From Megachile rotundata (lineage: Eukaryota > Arthropoda > Insecta > Hymenoptera > Megachilidae), in NCBI RefSeq assembly GCF_050947335.1, contig NW_027473315.1:4092001-4156000 (forward strand): 64,000 nucleotides of DNA, given 5' to 3'. The translations under genes were made by a program, and so were the position numbers. The number at the start of each line of letters is the position of its first letter. Within the stretch, counting starts at the first letter, position 1. Below are positions 28,901 to 44,363 of the stretch, piece after piece. A model generated the notes under the pieces. The model searched no databases, was not told where the DNA came from, and worked only from the letters and a program-made list of their open reading frames with translations.

Positions 28901-31900
28901 GTGATTGTATGATTGCGATTGTATGATTGTGATTGTATGATTGCGATTGTATGATTGTGATTGTATGATTGTGATGTATGATTGTAATTGTATGATTATG
29001 ATTGTATGTTTGTGATTGTATGATTGAGATTGTATGATTGAGATTGTATGATTGTGATTGTATGAGTGTGATTGTATGATTGTGATTGTATGATTGTGAT
29101 TGTATGATTGTGATTGTATGATTGTGATAGTATGATTGTGATTGTATGATTGTGATTGTATGACTGTGATTGTATGATTGTGATTGTATGATTGTGATAG
29201 TATGATTGTGAAAGTATGATTGTGATTGTATGATTGTGATTGTATGATTGTGATTGTATGATTGTGATTGTATGATTGTGATTGTATAATTGTGATTGTC
29301 TGATTGTGGTTGTGCGATTGTGATTGTACGATTGTGATTGTACGATTGTGATTGTACGATTGTGATAGTATGATTGTGATTGTATGATTGTGATTGTATG
29401 ATTGCGATTGTATGATTGTGATTGTATGATTGTGATTGTATGATTGTGATTGTATGATTGTGATTGTATGAGTGTGATTGTCTGATTGTGGTTGTGCGAT
29501 TGTGATTGTACGATTGTGAATGTACGATTGTGATTGTATGATTGTGATTGTATGAATATGATTGTATGATTGTGATTGCATGATTGTGATTGTATGATTG
29601 TGATTGTATGGTTGAGATTGTATGATTGTGATTGTATGCTTGCCTTTGTATGATTGTGATTGTATGATTGTGATTGTATGATTGTGATTGTATGATTGTG
29701 ATTGTATGATTGTGATAGTATGATTGTGATTGTATGATTGTGATTGTATGACTGTGATTGTATGATTGTGATTGTATGATTGTGATTGTATGATTGTGAA
29801 AGTATGATTGTGATGGTATGATTGTGATTGTATGATTGTGATTGTATGATTGTGATTGTATGAGTGTGATTGTCTGATTGTGGTTGTGCGATTGTGATTG
29901 TACGATTGTGATTGTACGATTGTTATTGAATGATTGTGATTGTGTGATTCTGATTGTATGATTGCGATTGCATGATTGTGATTGTATGATTGTGATTGCA
30001 TGATTTTGAATGTATGATTGTTATTGAATGATTGTGATTGTATGATTCTGATTGTATGATTGTGATTGCATGATTGTGATTGTATGATTGTGATTGTATG
30101 ATTGTGATGTATGATTGTAATTGTATGATTATGATTGTATGATTGTGATTGTATGATTGTGATTGTATGATTGTGATTGTATGATTGCGATTGTATGATT
30201 GTGATTGTATGATTGTGATGTATGATTGTAATTGTATGATTATGATTCTATGATTTTGATTGTATGATTGAGATTGTATGATTGTGATTGTATGATTGCG
30301 ATTGTATGATTGTGATTGTATGATTGTGATTGTATGATTGTGATTGTATGAGTGTGATTGTATGATTGTGATTGTATGATTGTGATTGTATGATTGTGAA
30401 AGTATGATTGTGATTGTATGATTGCGATTGTATGATTGTGATTGTATGATTGTGATGTATGATTCTATTTGTATGATTATGACTGTATGATTGTGATTGT
30501 ATGATTGTGATTGTATGAGTGTGATTGTCTGTTTGTGGTTGTGCGATTGTGATTGTACGATTGTGAATGTACGATTGTGATTGTATGATTGTGATTGTAT
30601 GAATATGATTGTATGATTGTGATTGCATGATTGTGATTGTATGATTGTGATTGTATGGTTGAGATTGTATGATTGTGATTGTATGCTTGCCTTTGTATGA
30701 TTGTGATTGTATGATTGTGATTGTATGATTGTGATTGTATGATTGTGATTGTATGATTGTGATAGTATGATTGTGATTGTATGATTGTGATTGTATGACT
30801 GTGATTGTATGATTGTGATTGTATGATTGTGATTGTATGATTGTGAAAGTATGATTGTGATGGTATGATTGTGGTTGTATGATTGTGATTGTATGATTGT
30901 GATTGTATGAGTGTTATTGTCTGATTGTGGTTGTGCGATTGTGATTATACGATTGTGATTGTACGATTGTTATTGAATGATTGTGATTGTATGATTCTGA
31001 TTGTATGATTGTGAGTGCATGATTGTGATTGTATGATTGTGATTGCATGATTTTGAATGTATGATTGTTATTGAATGATTGTGATTGTATGATTCTGATT
31101 GTATGATTGTGATTGCATGATTGTGATTGTAGGATTGTGATTGTATGATTGTGATGAATGATTGTAATTGTATGATTATGATTGTATGATTGTGATTGTA
31201 TGATTGTGATTGTATGATTGCGATTGTATGATTGTGATTGTATGATTGTGATGTATGATTGTAATTGTATGATTGTGATTGTATGATTGTGATTGTATGA
31301 TTGTGATTGTATGATTGTGTTTGTATGATTGTGATAGTATGATTGTAATTGTATGATTGTGATTGTATGATTGTGATTGTATGATTGTGGTTGTATGATT
31401 GTGATTGTATGATTGTGATTGTATGATTGTATTTGGGAGATTGTATTTGGGAGATTGTATTTGGGAGATTGTATTTGGGAGATTGTAATTGTATGATTGC
31501 GATTGTATGATTGTGATTGTATGATTGCGATTGTATGATTGTGATTGTATGATTGTGATGTATGATTGTAATTGTGTGATTATGATTGTATGATTGTGAT
31601 TGTATGATTGTGATTGTATGATTGCGATTGTATGATTGTGATTGTATGATTGTGATGTATGATTGTAATTGTATGATTATGATTGTATGATTGTGATTGT
31701 ATGATAGTGATTGTATGATTGCGATTGTATGATTGTGATTGTATGATTGTGATTGTATGATTGTGATTGTATGAGTGTGATTGTATGATTGTGATTGTAT
31801 GATTGTGATTGTATGATTGTGAAAGTATGATTGTGATTGTATGATTGCGATTGTATGATTCTGATTGTATGATTGTGATGTATGATTCTATTTGTATGAT

Positions 31901-34560
31901 TATGATTGTATGATTGTGATTGTATGATTGAGATTGTATGATTGTGATTGTATGCTTGCGATTGTATGATTGTGATTGTATGATATTGATTGTATGATTG
32001 TGATTGTATGATTGTGATTGTATGATTATGATTGTATGATTGTGATTGTATGATTGTGATTGTATGATTGTGATTGTATGATTGTGATTGTATGATTGTG
32101 ATAGTATGATTGTGATTGTATGATTGTGATTGTATGACTGTGATTGTATGATTGTGATTGTATGATTGTGATTGTATGATTGTGATTGTATGTTTGTGAA
32201 AGTATGATTGTGATGGTATGATTGTGATTGTATGATTGTGATTGTATGGTTGTGATTGTATGAGTGTGATTGTCTGATTGTGGTTGTGCGATTGTGATTG
32301 TGCGATTGTGATTGTACGATTGTTATTGAATGATTGTGATTGTATGATTCTGATTGTATGATTGTGATTGCATGATTGTGATTGTATGATTGTGATTGCA
32401 TGATTTTGAATGTATGATTGTGCTTGTATTATTGTGATTGTATGATTGTGATTGTATGATTGTGATTGTATGATTGTGATTGTATGATTGTGATTGTATG
32501 ATTGTGATTGTATGATTGTGATTGTATGATTGTGATTGTATGATTGTGATTGTATGATTGTGATAGTATGATTGTGATTGTATGATTGTGATTGTATGAT
32601 TGTGATTGTATGATTGTGATTGTATGATTGTGATTGTATGATTGTGATTGTATGATTGTGATTGTATGATTGTGATTGTATGATTGTGATTGCATGATTG
32701 TATTTGGGAGATTGTATTTGGGAGATTGTATTTGGGAGATTGTATTTGGGAGATTGTAATTGTATGATTGCGATTGTATGATTGTGATTGTATGATTGCG
32801 ATTGTATGATTGTGATTGTATGATTGTGATGTATGAATGTAATTGTATGACTATGATTTTATGATTGTGATTGTATGATTGTGATTGTATGATTGTATTT
32901 GGGAGATTGTATTTGGGAGATTGTATTTGGGAGATTGCAATTGTATGATTGCGATTGTATGATTGTGATTGTATGATTGCGATTGTATGATTGTGATTGT
33001 ATGATTATGATGTATGATTGTAATTGTATGATTATGATTGTATGATTGTGATTGTATGATTGAGATTGTATGATTGAGATTGTATGATTGTGATTGTATG
33101 AGTGTGATTGTATGATTGTGATTGTATGATTGTGATTGTATGATTGTGATAGTATGATTGTGATTGTATGATTGTGATTGTATGACTGTGATTGTATGAT
33201 TGTGATTGTATGATTGTGATAGTATGATTGTGAAAGTATGATTGTGATTGTATGATTGTGATTGTATGATTGTGATTGTATGATTGTGATTGTATGATTG
33301 TGATTGTATAATTGTGATTGTCTGATTGTGGTTGTGCGATTGTGATTGTACGATTGTGATTGTACGATTGTGATAGTATGATTGTGATTGTATGATTGCG
33401 ATTGTATGATTGTGATTGTATGATTGTGATTGTATGATTGTGATTGTATGTTTGTGATTGTATGAGTGTGATTGTCTGATTGTGGTTGTGCGATTGTGAT
33501 TGTACGATTGTGAATGTACGATTGTGATTGTATGATTGTGATTGTATGAATATGATTGTATGATTGTGATTGCATGATTGTGATTGTATGATTGTGATTG
33601 TATGGTTGAGATTGTGTGATTGTGATTGTATGCTTGCCTTTGTATGATTGTGATTGTATGATTGTGATTGTATGATTGTGATTGTATGATTGTGATTGTA
33701 TGATTGTGATAGTATGATTGTGATTGTATGATTGTGATTGTATGACTGTGATTGTATGATTGTGATTGTATGATTGTGATTGTATGATTGTGAAAGTATG
33801 ATTGTGATGGTATGATTGTGATTGTATGATTGTGATTGTATGATTGTGATTGTATGAGTGTGATTGTCTGATTGTGGTTGTGCGATTGTGATTGTACGAT
33901 TGTGATTGTACGATTGTTATTGAATGATTGTGATTGTATGATTCTGATTGTATGATTGTGATTGCATGATTGTGATTGTATGATTGTGATTGCATGATTG
34001 TGATTGTATGATTGTGATTGTATGATTGTGATGTATGATTGTAATTGTATGATTATGATTGTATGATTGTGATTGTATGATTGTGATTGTATGATTGCGA
34101 TTGTATGATTGTGATTGTATGATTGTGATGTATGATTGTAACTGTATGATTATGATTCTATGATTGTGATTGTATGATTGAGATTGTATGATTGTGATTG
34201 TATGATTGCGATTGTATGATTGTGATTGTATGATTGTGATTGTATGATTGTGATTGTATGAGTGTGATTGTATGATTGTGATTGTATGATTGTGATTGTA
34301 TGATTGTGAAAGTATGATTGTGATTGTATGATTGCGATTGTATGATTGTGATTGTGTGATTGTGATGTATGATTCTATTTGTATGATTATGATTGTATGA
34401 TTGTGATTGTATGGTTGTGATTGTATGAGTGTGATTGTCTGATGTGGTTGTGCGATTGTGATTGTGCGATTGTGATTGTACGATTGTTATTGAATGATTG
34501 TGATTGTATGATTCTGATTGTATGATTGTGATTGCGTGATTGTGATTGTATGATTGTGAT
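25991..34560. repeat. Block Q1 of the first type-beta mega-repeat
   Basis: GGGAG clusters: 26219 (2 units), 27420 (4), 27615 (3, followed by GCAATTG), 31429 (4), 32700 (4) and 32895 (3, followed by GCAATTG). The marker GCTTGCCTTTG recurs at 28380, 29638, 30685 and 33632. The first two spacings (1,258 and 1,047 bp) reveal a ~1.05-1.26 kb HOR: about 27.8-28.9 kb is repeated at 29.0-30.2 kb. Q2 matches at offsets 14,009-14,023 on the left and 17,601 on the right. Private changes against Q2 are A at 31347 (GTAATT for GTGATT) and a one-base loss within 34,438-34,445 (GTCTGATGTGG). Confidence 0.88.
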
Positions 34561-37500
34561 TGCATGATTTTGAATGTATGATTGTGATTGTATGATTGTG
34601 ATTGTATGATTGTGATTGTATGATTGTGATTGTATGATTGTGATTGTATGATTGTGATTGTATGATTGTGATTGTATGATTGTGATAGTATGATTGTGAT
34701 TGTATGATTGTGATTGTATGATTGTGATTGTATGATTGTGATTGTATGATTGTATTTGGGAGATTGTATTTGGGAGATTGTAATTGTATGATTGCGATTG
34801 TATGATTGTGATTGTATGATTGTGATTCTTTGATTGTGATTCTTTGATTGTGATTGTATGATTGTGATTGTATGATTGTGATTGTATGATTGTGATGTAT
34901 GATTGTAATTGTATGATTATGATTGTATGATTGTGATTGTATGATTATGATTGTATGATCGTGATTGTATGATTGCGATTGTATGATTGTGATTGTATGA
35001 TTATGATTCTATTTTTGTGATTGCATGATTGTGATTGTATGATTGTGATTGTATGATTGTGATTGTATGATTGCGATTGTATGAATTCGATTGTATGATT
35101 GTGATTATATGATTGTGATTGTATGATTGTGATTGTATGATTGTGATTGTATGATTGTGATTGTATGATTGTGATTGTATGATTGTATTTGGGAGATTGT
35201 ATTTGGGAGATTGTAATTGTGTGATTGCGATTGTATGATTGTGATTGTATGCTTGCGATTGTATGATTGCGATTGTATGATTGTGATTGCATGATTGTGA
35301 TTGTATGATTGTGATTGTATGATTGTGATTGTATGATTGTGATTGTATGATTGTGATTGTATGATCGTGATTGTATGATTGTGATTGTATGATTGTGATT
35401 GTATGATTGTGATTGCATGGTTGTGATTGTATGATTGTGATTGCATAATTTTGAATGTATGATTGTGATTGTATGATTGTGATTGCATGATTGTGATTGT
35501 ATGATTGTGATTGCATGATTTTGAATGTATGATTGTGATTGTATGATTGTGATTGTATGATTCTGATTGTATGATTATGATTGTATGATTGTGATTGCAT
35601 GATTGTGATTGTATGATTGTGATTGCATGATGTTGAATGTATGATTGTGATTGCATGATTGTGATTGTATGATTGTGATTGTATGATTGTGATAGTATGA
35701 TTGTGATTGTATGATTGTGATTGTATGATTGTGATTGTATGATTATGATTGTATGATTGTGATTGTATGATTGTATTTGGGAGATTGTATTTGGGAGATT
35801 GTATTTGGGAGATTGTAATTGTATGATTGCGATTGTATGATTGTGATTGTATGATTGCGATTGTATGAATTCGATTGTATGATTGTGATTATATGATTGT
35901 GATTGTATGATTCTGATTGTATGATTGTGATTGCATGATTGTGATTGTATGATTGTGATTGCATGATTTTGAATGTATGATTGTGATTGTATGATTGTGA
36001 TTGTATGATTGTAATTGTATGATTGTGATTGTATGATTGTGATTGTATGATTGTGATTGTATGATTGTGATTGTATGATTGTGATTGTATGATTGTGATA
36101 GTATGATTGTGATTGTATGATTGTGATTGTATGATTGTGATTGTATGATTGTGATTGTATGATTGTGATTGTATGATTGTGATTGTATGATTGTGATGTA
36201 TGATTGTAATTGTATGATTATGATTGTATGATTGTGATTGTATGATTATGATTGTATGATCGTGATTGTATGATCGCGATTGTATGATTGTGATTGTATG
36301 ATTATGATTGTATTTTTGTGATTGCATGATTGTGATTGTATGATTGTGATTGTATGATTGTGATTGTATGATTGTGATTGTATGATTGTGATTGTATGAT
36401 TGTCATTGTCTGATTGTGGTTGTGCGATTGTGATTGTACGATTGTTATTGAATGATTGTGATTGTATGATTCTGATTGTATGATTGTGATTGCATGATTG
36501 TGATTGTATGATTGTGATTGCATGATTTTGAATGTACGATTGTGATTGTATGATTGTGATTGTATGATTGTGATTGTATGATTGTGATTGTATGATTGTG
36601 ATTGTATGATTGTGATTGTATGATTGTGATTGTATGATTGTGATTGTATGATTGTGATTGTATGATTGTGATTGTATGATTGTGATAGTATGATTGTGAT
36701 TGTATGATTGTGATTGTATGATTGTGATTGTATGATTGTGATTGTATGATTGTGATTGTATGATTGTGATTGTATGATTGTGATAGTATGATTGTGATTG
36801 TATGATTGTGATTGTATGATTGTGATTGTATGATTGTGATTGTATGATTGTATTTGGGAGATTGTATTTGGGAGATTGTAATTGTATGATTGCGATTGTA
36901 TGATTGTGATTGTATGATTGTGATTCTTTGATTGTGATTCTTTGATTGTGATTGTATGATTGTGATTGTATGATTGTGATTGTATGATTGTGATGTATGA
37001 TTGTAATTGTATGATTATGATTGTATGATTGTGATTGTATGATTATGATTGTATGATCGTGATTGTATGATTGCGATTGTATGATTGTGATTGTATGATT
37101 ATGATTCTATTTTTGTGATTGCATGATTGTGATTGTATGATTGTGATTGTATGATTGTGATTGTATGATTGCGATTGTATGAATTCGATTGTATGATTGT
37201 GATTATATGATTGTGATTGTATGATTGTGATTGTATGATTGTGATTGTATGATTGTGATTGTATGATTGTGATTGTATGATTGTATTTGGGAGATTGTAT
37301 TTGGGAGATTGTAATTGTGTGATTGCGATTGTATGATTGTGATTGTATGCTTGCGATTGTATGATTGCGATTGTATGATTGTGATTGCATGATTGTGATT
37401 GTATGATTGTGATTGTATGATTGTGATTGTATGATTGTGATTGTATGATTGTGATTGTATGATCGTGATTGTATGATTGTGATTGTATGATTGTGATTGT

Positions 37501-37700
37501 ATGATTGTGATTGCATGGTTGTGATTGTATGATTGTGATTGCATAATTTTGAATGTATGATTGTGATTGTATGATTGTGATTGTATGATTGTGATTGTAT
37601 GATTGCGATTGTATGAATTCGATTGTATGATTGTGATTATATGATTGTGATTGTATGATTGTGATTGTATGATTGTGATTGTATGATTGTGATTGTATGA
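34561..37700. repeat. Block C1, EcoRI-bearing segment
   Basis: C1 has two copies of a 2,098-bp HOR (34,945-37,042 and from 37,043), marked by GATCGTG units, ATTTTTGTG and a unit with GAATTC. EcoRI sites lie at 35083-35088, 35867-35872, 37181-37186 and 37615-37620. I found none outside the C blocks. GGGAG clusters: 34752, 35185, 36850 and 37283 (2 units each) and 35773 (3). Doubled GATTCTTTG units at about 34.83 and 36.92 kb are another C-specific mark. The second HOR copy lacks the 35.4-35.9 kb part and is filled by long canonical runs instead. Confidence 0.87.
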
Positions 37701-40000
37701 CTGTGATTGTATGATTGTGATAGTATGATTGTGATTGTATGATTGTGATTGTATGACTGTGATTGTATGATTGTGATGTATGATTGTAATTGTGTGATTA
37801 TGATTGTATGATTGTGATTGTATGATTGTGAAAGTATGATTGTGATTGTATGATTGCGATTGTATGATTGTGATTGTATGATTGTGATGTATGATTCTAT
37901 TTGTATGATTATGATTGTATGATTGTGATTGTATGATTGAGATTGTATGATTGTGATTGTATGCTTGCGATTGTATGATTGTGATTGTATGATATTGATT
38001 GTATGATTGTGATTGTATGATTGTGATTGTATGATTATGATTGTATGATTGTGATTGTATGATTGTGATTGTATGATTGTGATTGTATGATTGTGATTGT
38101 ATGATTGTGATAGTATGATTGTGATTGTATGATTGTGATTGTATGACTGTGATTGTATGATTGTGATTGTATGATTGTGATTGTATGATTGTGATTGTAT
38201 GATTGTGATGTATGATTGTAATTGTGTGATTATGATTGTATGATTGTGATTGTATGATTGTGATTGTATGATTGCGATTGTATGATTGTGATTGTATGAT
38301 TGTGATGTATGATTGTAATTGTATGATTATGATTGTACGATTGTGATTGTATGATTGAGATTGTATGATTGTGATTGTATGATATTGATTGTATGATTGT
38401 GATTGTATGATTGTGATGTATGATTCTATTTGTATGATTATGATTGTATGATTGTGATTGTATGGTTGTGATTGTATGAGTGTGATTGTCTGATTGTGGA
38501 TGTGCGATTGTGATTGTGCGATTGTGATTGTACGATTGTTATAGAATGATTGTGATTGTATGATTCTGATTGTATGATTGTGATTGCGTGATTGTGATTG
38601 TATGATTGTGATTGCATGATTTTGAATGTATGATTGTGATTGTATGATTGTGATTGTATGATTCTATTTGTATGATTATGATTGTATGATTGTGATTGTA
38701 TGATTGAGATTGTATGATTGTGATTGTATGCTTGCGATTGTATGATTGTGATTGTATGATATTGATTGTATGATTGTGATTGTATGATTGTGATTGTATG
38801 ATTATGATTGTATGATTGTGATTGTATGATTGTGATTGTATGATTGTGATTGTATGATTGTGATTGTATGATTGTGATAGTATGATTGTGATTGTATGAT
38901 TGTGATTGTATGACTGTGATTGTATGATTGTGATTGTATGATTGTGATTGTATGATTGTGATTGTATGATTGTGATGTATGATTGTAATTGTGTGATTAT
39001 GATTGTATGATTGTGATTGTATGATTGTGATTGTATGATTGCGATTGTATGATTGTGATTGTATGATTGTGATGTATGATTGTAATTGTATGATTATGAT
39101 TGTACGATTGTGATTGTATGATTGAGATTGTATGATTGTGATTGTATGATATTGATTGTATGATTGTGATTGTATGATTGTGATTGTATGATTATGATTG
39201 TATGATTGTGATTGTATGATTGTGATTGTATGATTGTGATTGTATGATTGTGATTGTCTGATTGTGGTTGTGCGATTGTGATTGTACGATTGTGATTGTA
39301 CGATTGTGATAGTATGATTGTGATTGTATGATTGTGATTATATGATTGTGATTGTATGATTGTGATTGTATGATTGTGATTGTATGATTGTGATTGTATG
39401 AGTGTGATTGTCTGATTGTGGTTGTGCGATTGTGATTGTACGATTGTGAATGTACGATTGTGATTGTATGATTGTGATTGTATGAATATGATTGTATGAT
39501 TGTGATTGCATGATTGTGATTGTATGATTGTGATTGTATGGTTGAGATTGTATGATTGTGATTGTATGCTTGCGTTTGTATGATTGTGATTGTATGATTG
39601 TGATGGTATGATTGTGATTGTATGATTGTGATTGTATGATTGTGAAAGTATGATTGTGATGGTATGATTGTGGTTGTATGATTGTGATTGTATGATTGTG
39701 ATTGTATGAGTGTTATTGTCTGATTGTGGTTGTGCGATTGTGATTATACGATTGTGATTGTACGATTGTTATTGAATGATTGTGATTGTATGATTCTGAT
39801 TGTATGATTGTGAGTGCATGATTGTGATTGTATGATTGTGATTGCATGATTTTGAATGTATGATTGTTATTGAATGATTGTGATTGTATGATTCTGATTG
39901 TATGATTGTGATTGCATGATTGTGATTGTAGGATGGTGATTGTATGATTGTGATGAATGATTGTAATTGTATGATTATGATTGTATGATTGTGATTGTCT
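37701..40000. repeat. Block B3, with a 1,021-bp deletion
   Basis: B3 aligns with B2 at offset 15,030 up to the ATATTGATTG unit at 38381, then at offset 14,009 from 38,387-38,417 onward. It therefore lacks 1,021 bp present in B2 and B4, including the GCTTGCCTTTG marker. Only the GCTTGCGTTTG marker remains (about 39,568). The junction falls in a run of canonical units, where homologous mispairing is easy. Confidence 0.87.
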
Positions 40001-40771
40001 GATTGTGATTGTATGATTGCGATTGTATGATTGTGATTGTATGATAGTGATGTATGATTGTAATTGTATGATTGTGATTGTATGATTGTGATTGTATGAT
40101 TGTGATTGTATGATTGTGTTTGTATGATTGTGATAGTATGATTGTGATTGTATGATTGTGATTGTATGATTGTGATTGTATGATTGTGATTGTATGATTG
40201 TGATTGTATGATTGTGATTGTATGATTGTATTTGGGAGATTGTATTTGGGAGATTGTAATTGTATGATTGCGATTGTATGATTGTGATTGTATGATTGCG
40301 ATTGTATGATTGTGATTGTATGATTGTGATGTATGATTGTAATTGTGTGATTATGATTGTATGATTGTGATTGTATGATTGTGATTGTATGATTGCGATT
40401 GTATGATTGTGATTGTATGATTGTGATGTATGATTGTAATTGTATGATTATGATTGTATGATTGTGATTGTATGATAGTGATTGTATGATTGCGATTGTA
40501 TGATTGTGATTGTATGATTGTGATTGTATGATTGTGATTGTATGATTGTGATTGTATGAGTGTGATTGTATGATTGTGATTGTATGATTGTGATTGTATG
40601 ATTGTGAAAGTATGATTGTGATTGTATGATTGCGATTGTATGATTGTGATTGTATGATTGTGATGTATGATTCTATTTGTATGATTATGATTGTATGATT
40701 GTGATTGTATGATTGAGATTGTATGATTGTGATTGTATGCTTGCGATTGTATGATTGTGATTGTATGATAT

Positions 40772-43700
40772 TGATTGTATGATTGTGATTGTATGATTGT
40801 GATTGTATGATTATGATTGTATGATTGTGATTGTATGATTGTGATTGTATGATTGTGATTGTATGATTGTGATTGTATGATTGTGATAGTATGATTGTGA
40901 TTGTATGATTGTGATTGTATGACTGTGATTGTATGATTGTGATTGTATGATTGTGACTGTATGATTGTGATTGTATGATTGTGAAAGTATGATTGTGATG
41001 GTATGATTGTGATTGTATGATTGTGATTGTATGATTGTGATTGTATGGTTGTGATTGTATGAGTGTGATTGTCTGATTGTGGTTGTGCGATTGTGATTGT
41101 GCGATTGTGATTGTACGATTGTTATTGAATGATTGTGATTGTATGATTCTGATTGTATGATTGTGATTGCATGATTGTGATTGTATGATTGTGATTGCAT
41201 GATTTTGAATGTATGATTGTGCTTGTATTATTGTGATTGTATGATTGTGATTGTATGATTGTGATTGTATGATTGTGATTGTATGATTGTGATTGTATGA
41301 TTGTGATTGTATGATTGTGATAGTATGATTGTGATTGTATGATTGTGATTGTATGATTGTGATTGTATGATTGTGATTGTATGATTGTGATTGTATGATT
41401 GTGATTGTATGATTGTGATTGTATGATTGTGATTGTATGATTGTATTTGGGAGATTGTATTTGGGAGATTGTATTTGGGAGATTGTATTTGGGAGATTGT
41501 AATTGTATGATTGCGATTGTATGATTGTGATTGTATGATTGCGATTGTATGATTGTGATTGTATGATTGTGATGTATGAATGTAATTGTATGATTATGAT
41601 TGTATGATTGTGATTGTATGATTGTGATTGTATGATTGTATTTGGGAGATTGTATTTGGGAGATTGTATTTGGGAGATTGCAATTGTATGATTGCGATTG
41701 TATGATTGTGATTGTATGATTGCGATTGTATGATTGTGATTGTATGATTGTGATGTATGATTGTAATTGTATGATTATGATTGTATGATTGTGATTGTAT
41801 GATTGAGATTGTATGATTGAGATTGTATGATTGTGATTGTATGAGTGCGATTGTATGATTGTGATTGTATGATTGTGATTGTATGATTGTGATAGTATGA
41901 TTGTGATTGTATGATTGTGATTGTATGACTGTGATTGTATGATTGTGATTGTATGATTGTGATAGTATGATTGTGAAAGTATGATTGTGATTGTATGATT
42001 GTGATTGTATGATTGTGATTGTATGATTGTGATTGTATGATTGTGATTGTATGATTGTGATTGTATAATTGTGATTGTCTGATTGTGGTCGTGCGATTGT
42101 GATTGTACGATTGTGATTGTACGATTGTGATAGTATGATTGTGATTGTATGATTGTGATTGTATGATTGCGATTGTATGATTGTGATTGTATGATTGTGA
42201 TTGTATGATTGTGATTGTATGATTGTGATTGTATGAGTGTGATTGTCTGATTGTGGTTGTGCGATTGTGATTGTACGATTGTGAATGTACGATTGTGATT
42301 GTATGATTGTGATTGTATGAATATGATTGTATGATTGTGATTGCATGATTGTGATTGTATGATTGTGATTGTATGGTTGAGATTGTATGATTGTGATTGT
42401 ATGCTTGCCTTTGTATGATTGTGATTGTATGATTGTGATTGTATGATTGTGATTGTATGATTGTAATTGTATGATTGTGATAGTATGATTGTGATTGTAT
42501 GATTGTGATTGTATGACTGTGATTGTATGATTGTGATTGTATGATTGTGATTGTATGATTGTGAAAGTATGATTGTGATGGTATGATTGTGATTGTATGA
42601 TTGTGATTGTATGATTGTGATTGTATGAGCGTGATTGTCTGATTGTGGTTGTGCGATTGTGATTGTACGATTGTGATTGTACGATTGTTGTTGAATGATT
42701 GTGATTGTATGATTCTGATTGTATGATTGTGATTGCATGATTGTGATTGTATGATTGTGATTGCATGATTTTGAATGTATGATTGTTATTGAATGATTGT
42801 GATTGTATGATTCTGATTGTATGATTGTGATTGCATGATTGTGATTGTATGATTGTGATTGTATGATTGTGATGTATGATTGTAATTGTATGATTATGAT
42901 TGTATGATTGTGATTGTATGATTGTGATTGTATGATTGCGATTGTATGATTGTGATTGTATGATTGCGATTGTATGATTGTGATTGTATGATTGTGATGT
43001 ATGATTGTAATTGTATGATTATGATTGTATGTTTGTGATTGTATGATTGAGATTGTATGATTGAGATTGTATGATTGTGATTGTATGAGTGTGATTGTAT
43101 GATTGTGATTGTATGATTGTGATTGTATGATTGTGATAGTATGATTGTGATTGTATGATTGTGATTGTATGACTGTGATTGTATGATTGTGATTGTATGA
43201 TTGTGATAGTATGATTGTGAAAGTATGATTGTGATTGTATGATTGTGATTGTATGATTGTGATTGTATGATTGTGATTGTATGATTGTGATTGTATAATT
43301 GTGATTGTCTGATTGTGGTTGTGCGATTGTGATTGTACGATTGTGATTGTACGATTGTGATTGTACGATTGTGATAGTATGATTGTGATTGTATGATTGT
43401 GATTGTATGATTGCGATTGTATGATTGTGATTGTATGATTGTGATTGTATGATTGTGATTGTATGATTGTGATTGTATGAGTGTGATTGTCTGATTGTGG
43501 TTGTGCGATTGTGATTGTACGATTGTGAATGTACGATTGTGATTGTATGATTGTGATTGTATGAATATGATTGTATGATTGTGATTGCATGATTGTGATT
43601 GTATGATTGTGATTGTATGGTTGAGATTGTATGATTGTGATTGTATGCTTGCCTTTGTATGATTGTGATTGTATGATTGTGATTGTATGATTGTGATTGT

Positions 43701-44363
43701 ATGATTGTGATTGTATGATTGTGATAGTATGATTGTGATTGTATGATTGTGATTGTATGACTGTGATTGTATGATTGTGATTGTATGATTGTGATTGTAT
43801 GATTGTGAAAGTATGATTGTGATGGTATGATTGTGATTGTATGATTGTGATTGTATGATTGTGATTGTATGAGTGTGATTGTCTGATTGTGGTTGTGCGA
43901 TTGTGATTGTACGATTGTGATTGTACGATTGTTATTGAATGATTGTGATTGTGTGATTCTGATTGTATGATTGTGATTGCATGATTGTGATTGTATGATT
44001 GTGATTGCATGATTTTGAATGTATGATTGTTATTGAATGATTGTGATTGTATGATTCTGATTGTATGATTGTGATTGCATGATTGTGATTGTATGATTGT
44101 GATTGTATGATTGTGATGTATGATTGTAATTGTATGATTATGATTGTATGATTGTGATTGTATGATTGTGATTGTATGATTGTGATTGTATGATTGCGAT
44201 TGTATGATTGTGATTGTATGATTGTGATGTATGATTGTAATTGTATGATTATGATTCTATGATTTTGATTGTATGATTGAGATTGTATGATTGTGATTGT
44301 ATGATTGCGATTGTATGATTGTGATTGTATGATTGTGATTGTATGATTGTGATTGTATGAGTG
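40772..44363. repeat. 3,592-bp tandem duplication, left copy
   Basis: Identity with the right copy starts at 40772; the three preceding aligned bases (40769-40771 against 44361-44363) differ. The next copy begins at 44364, and the two stay aligned at exactly 3,592 bp. I saw no difference between them by eye. 3,592 is not a multiple of 14 (256 units + 8), because 13-bp units lie inside. Confidence 0.92.
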
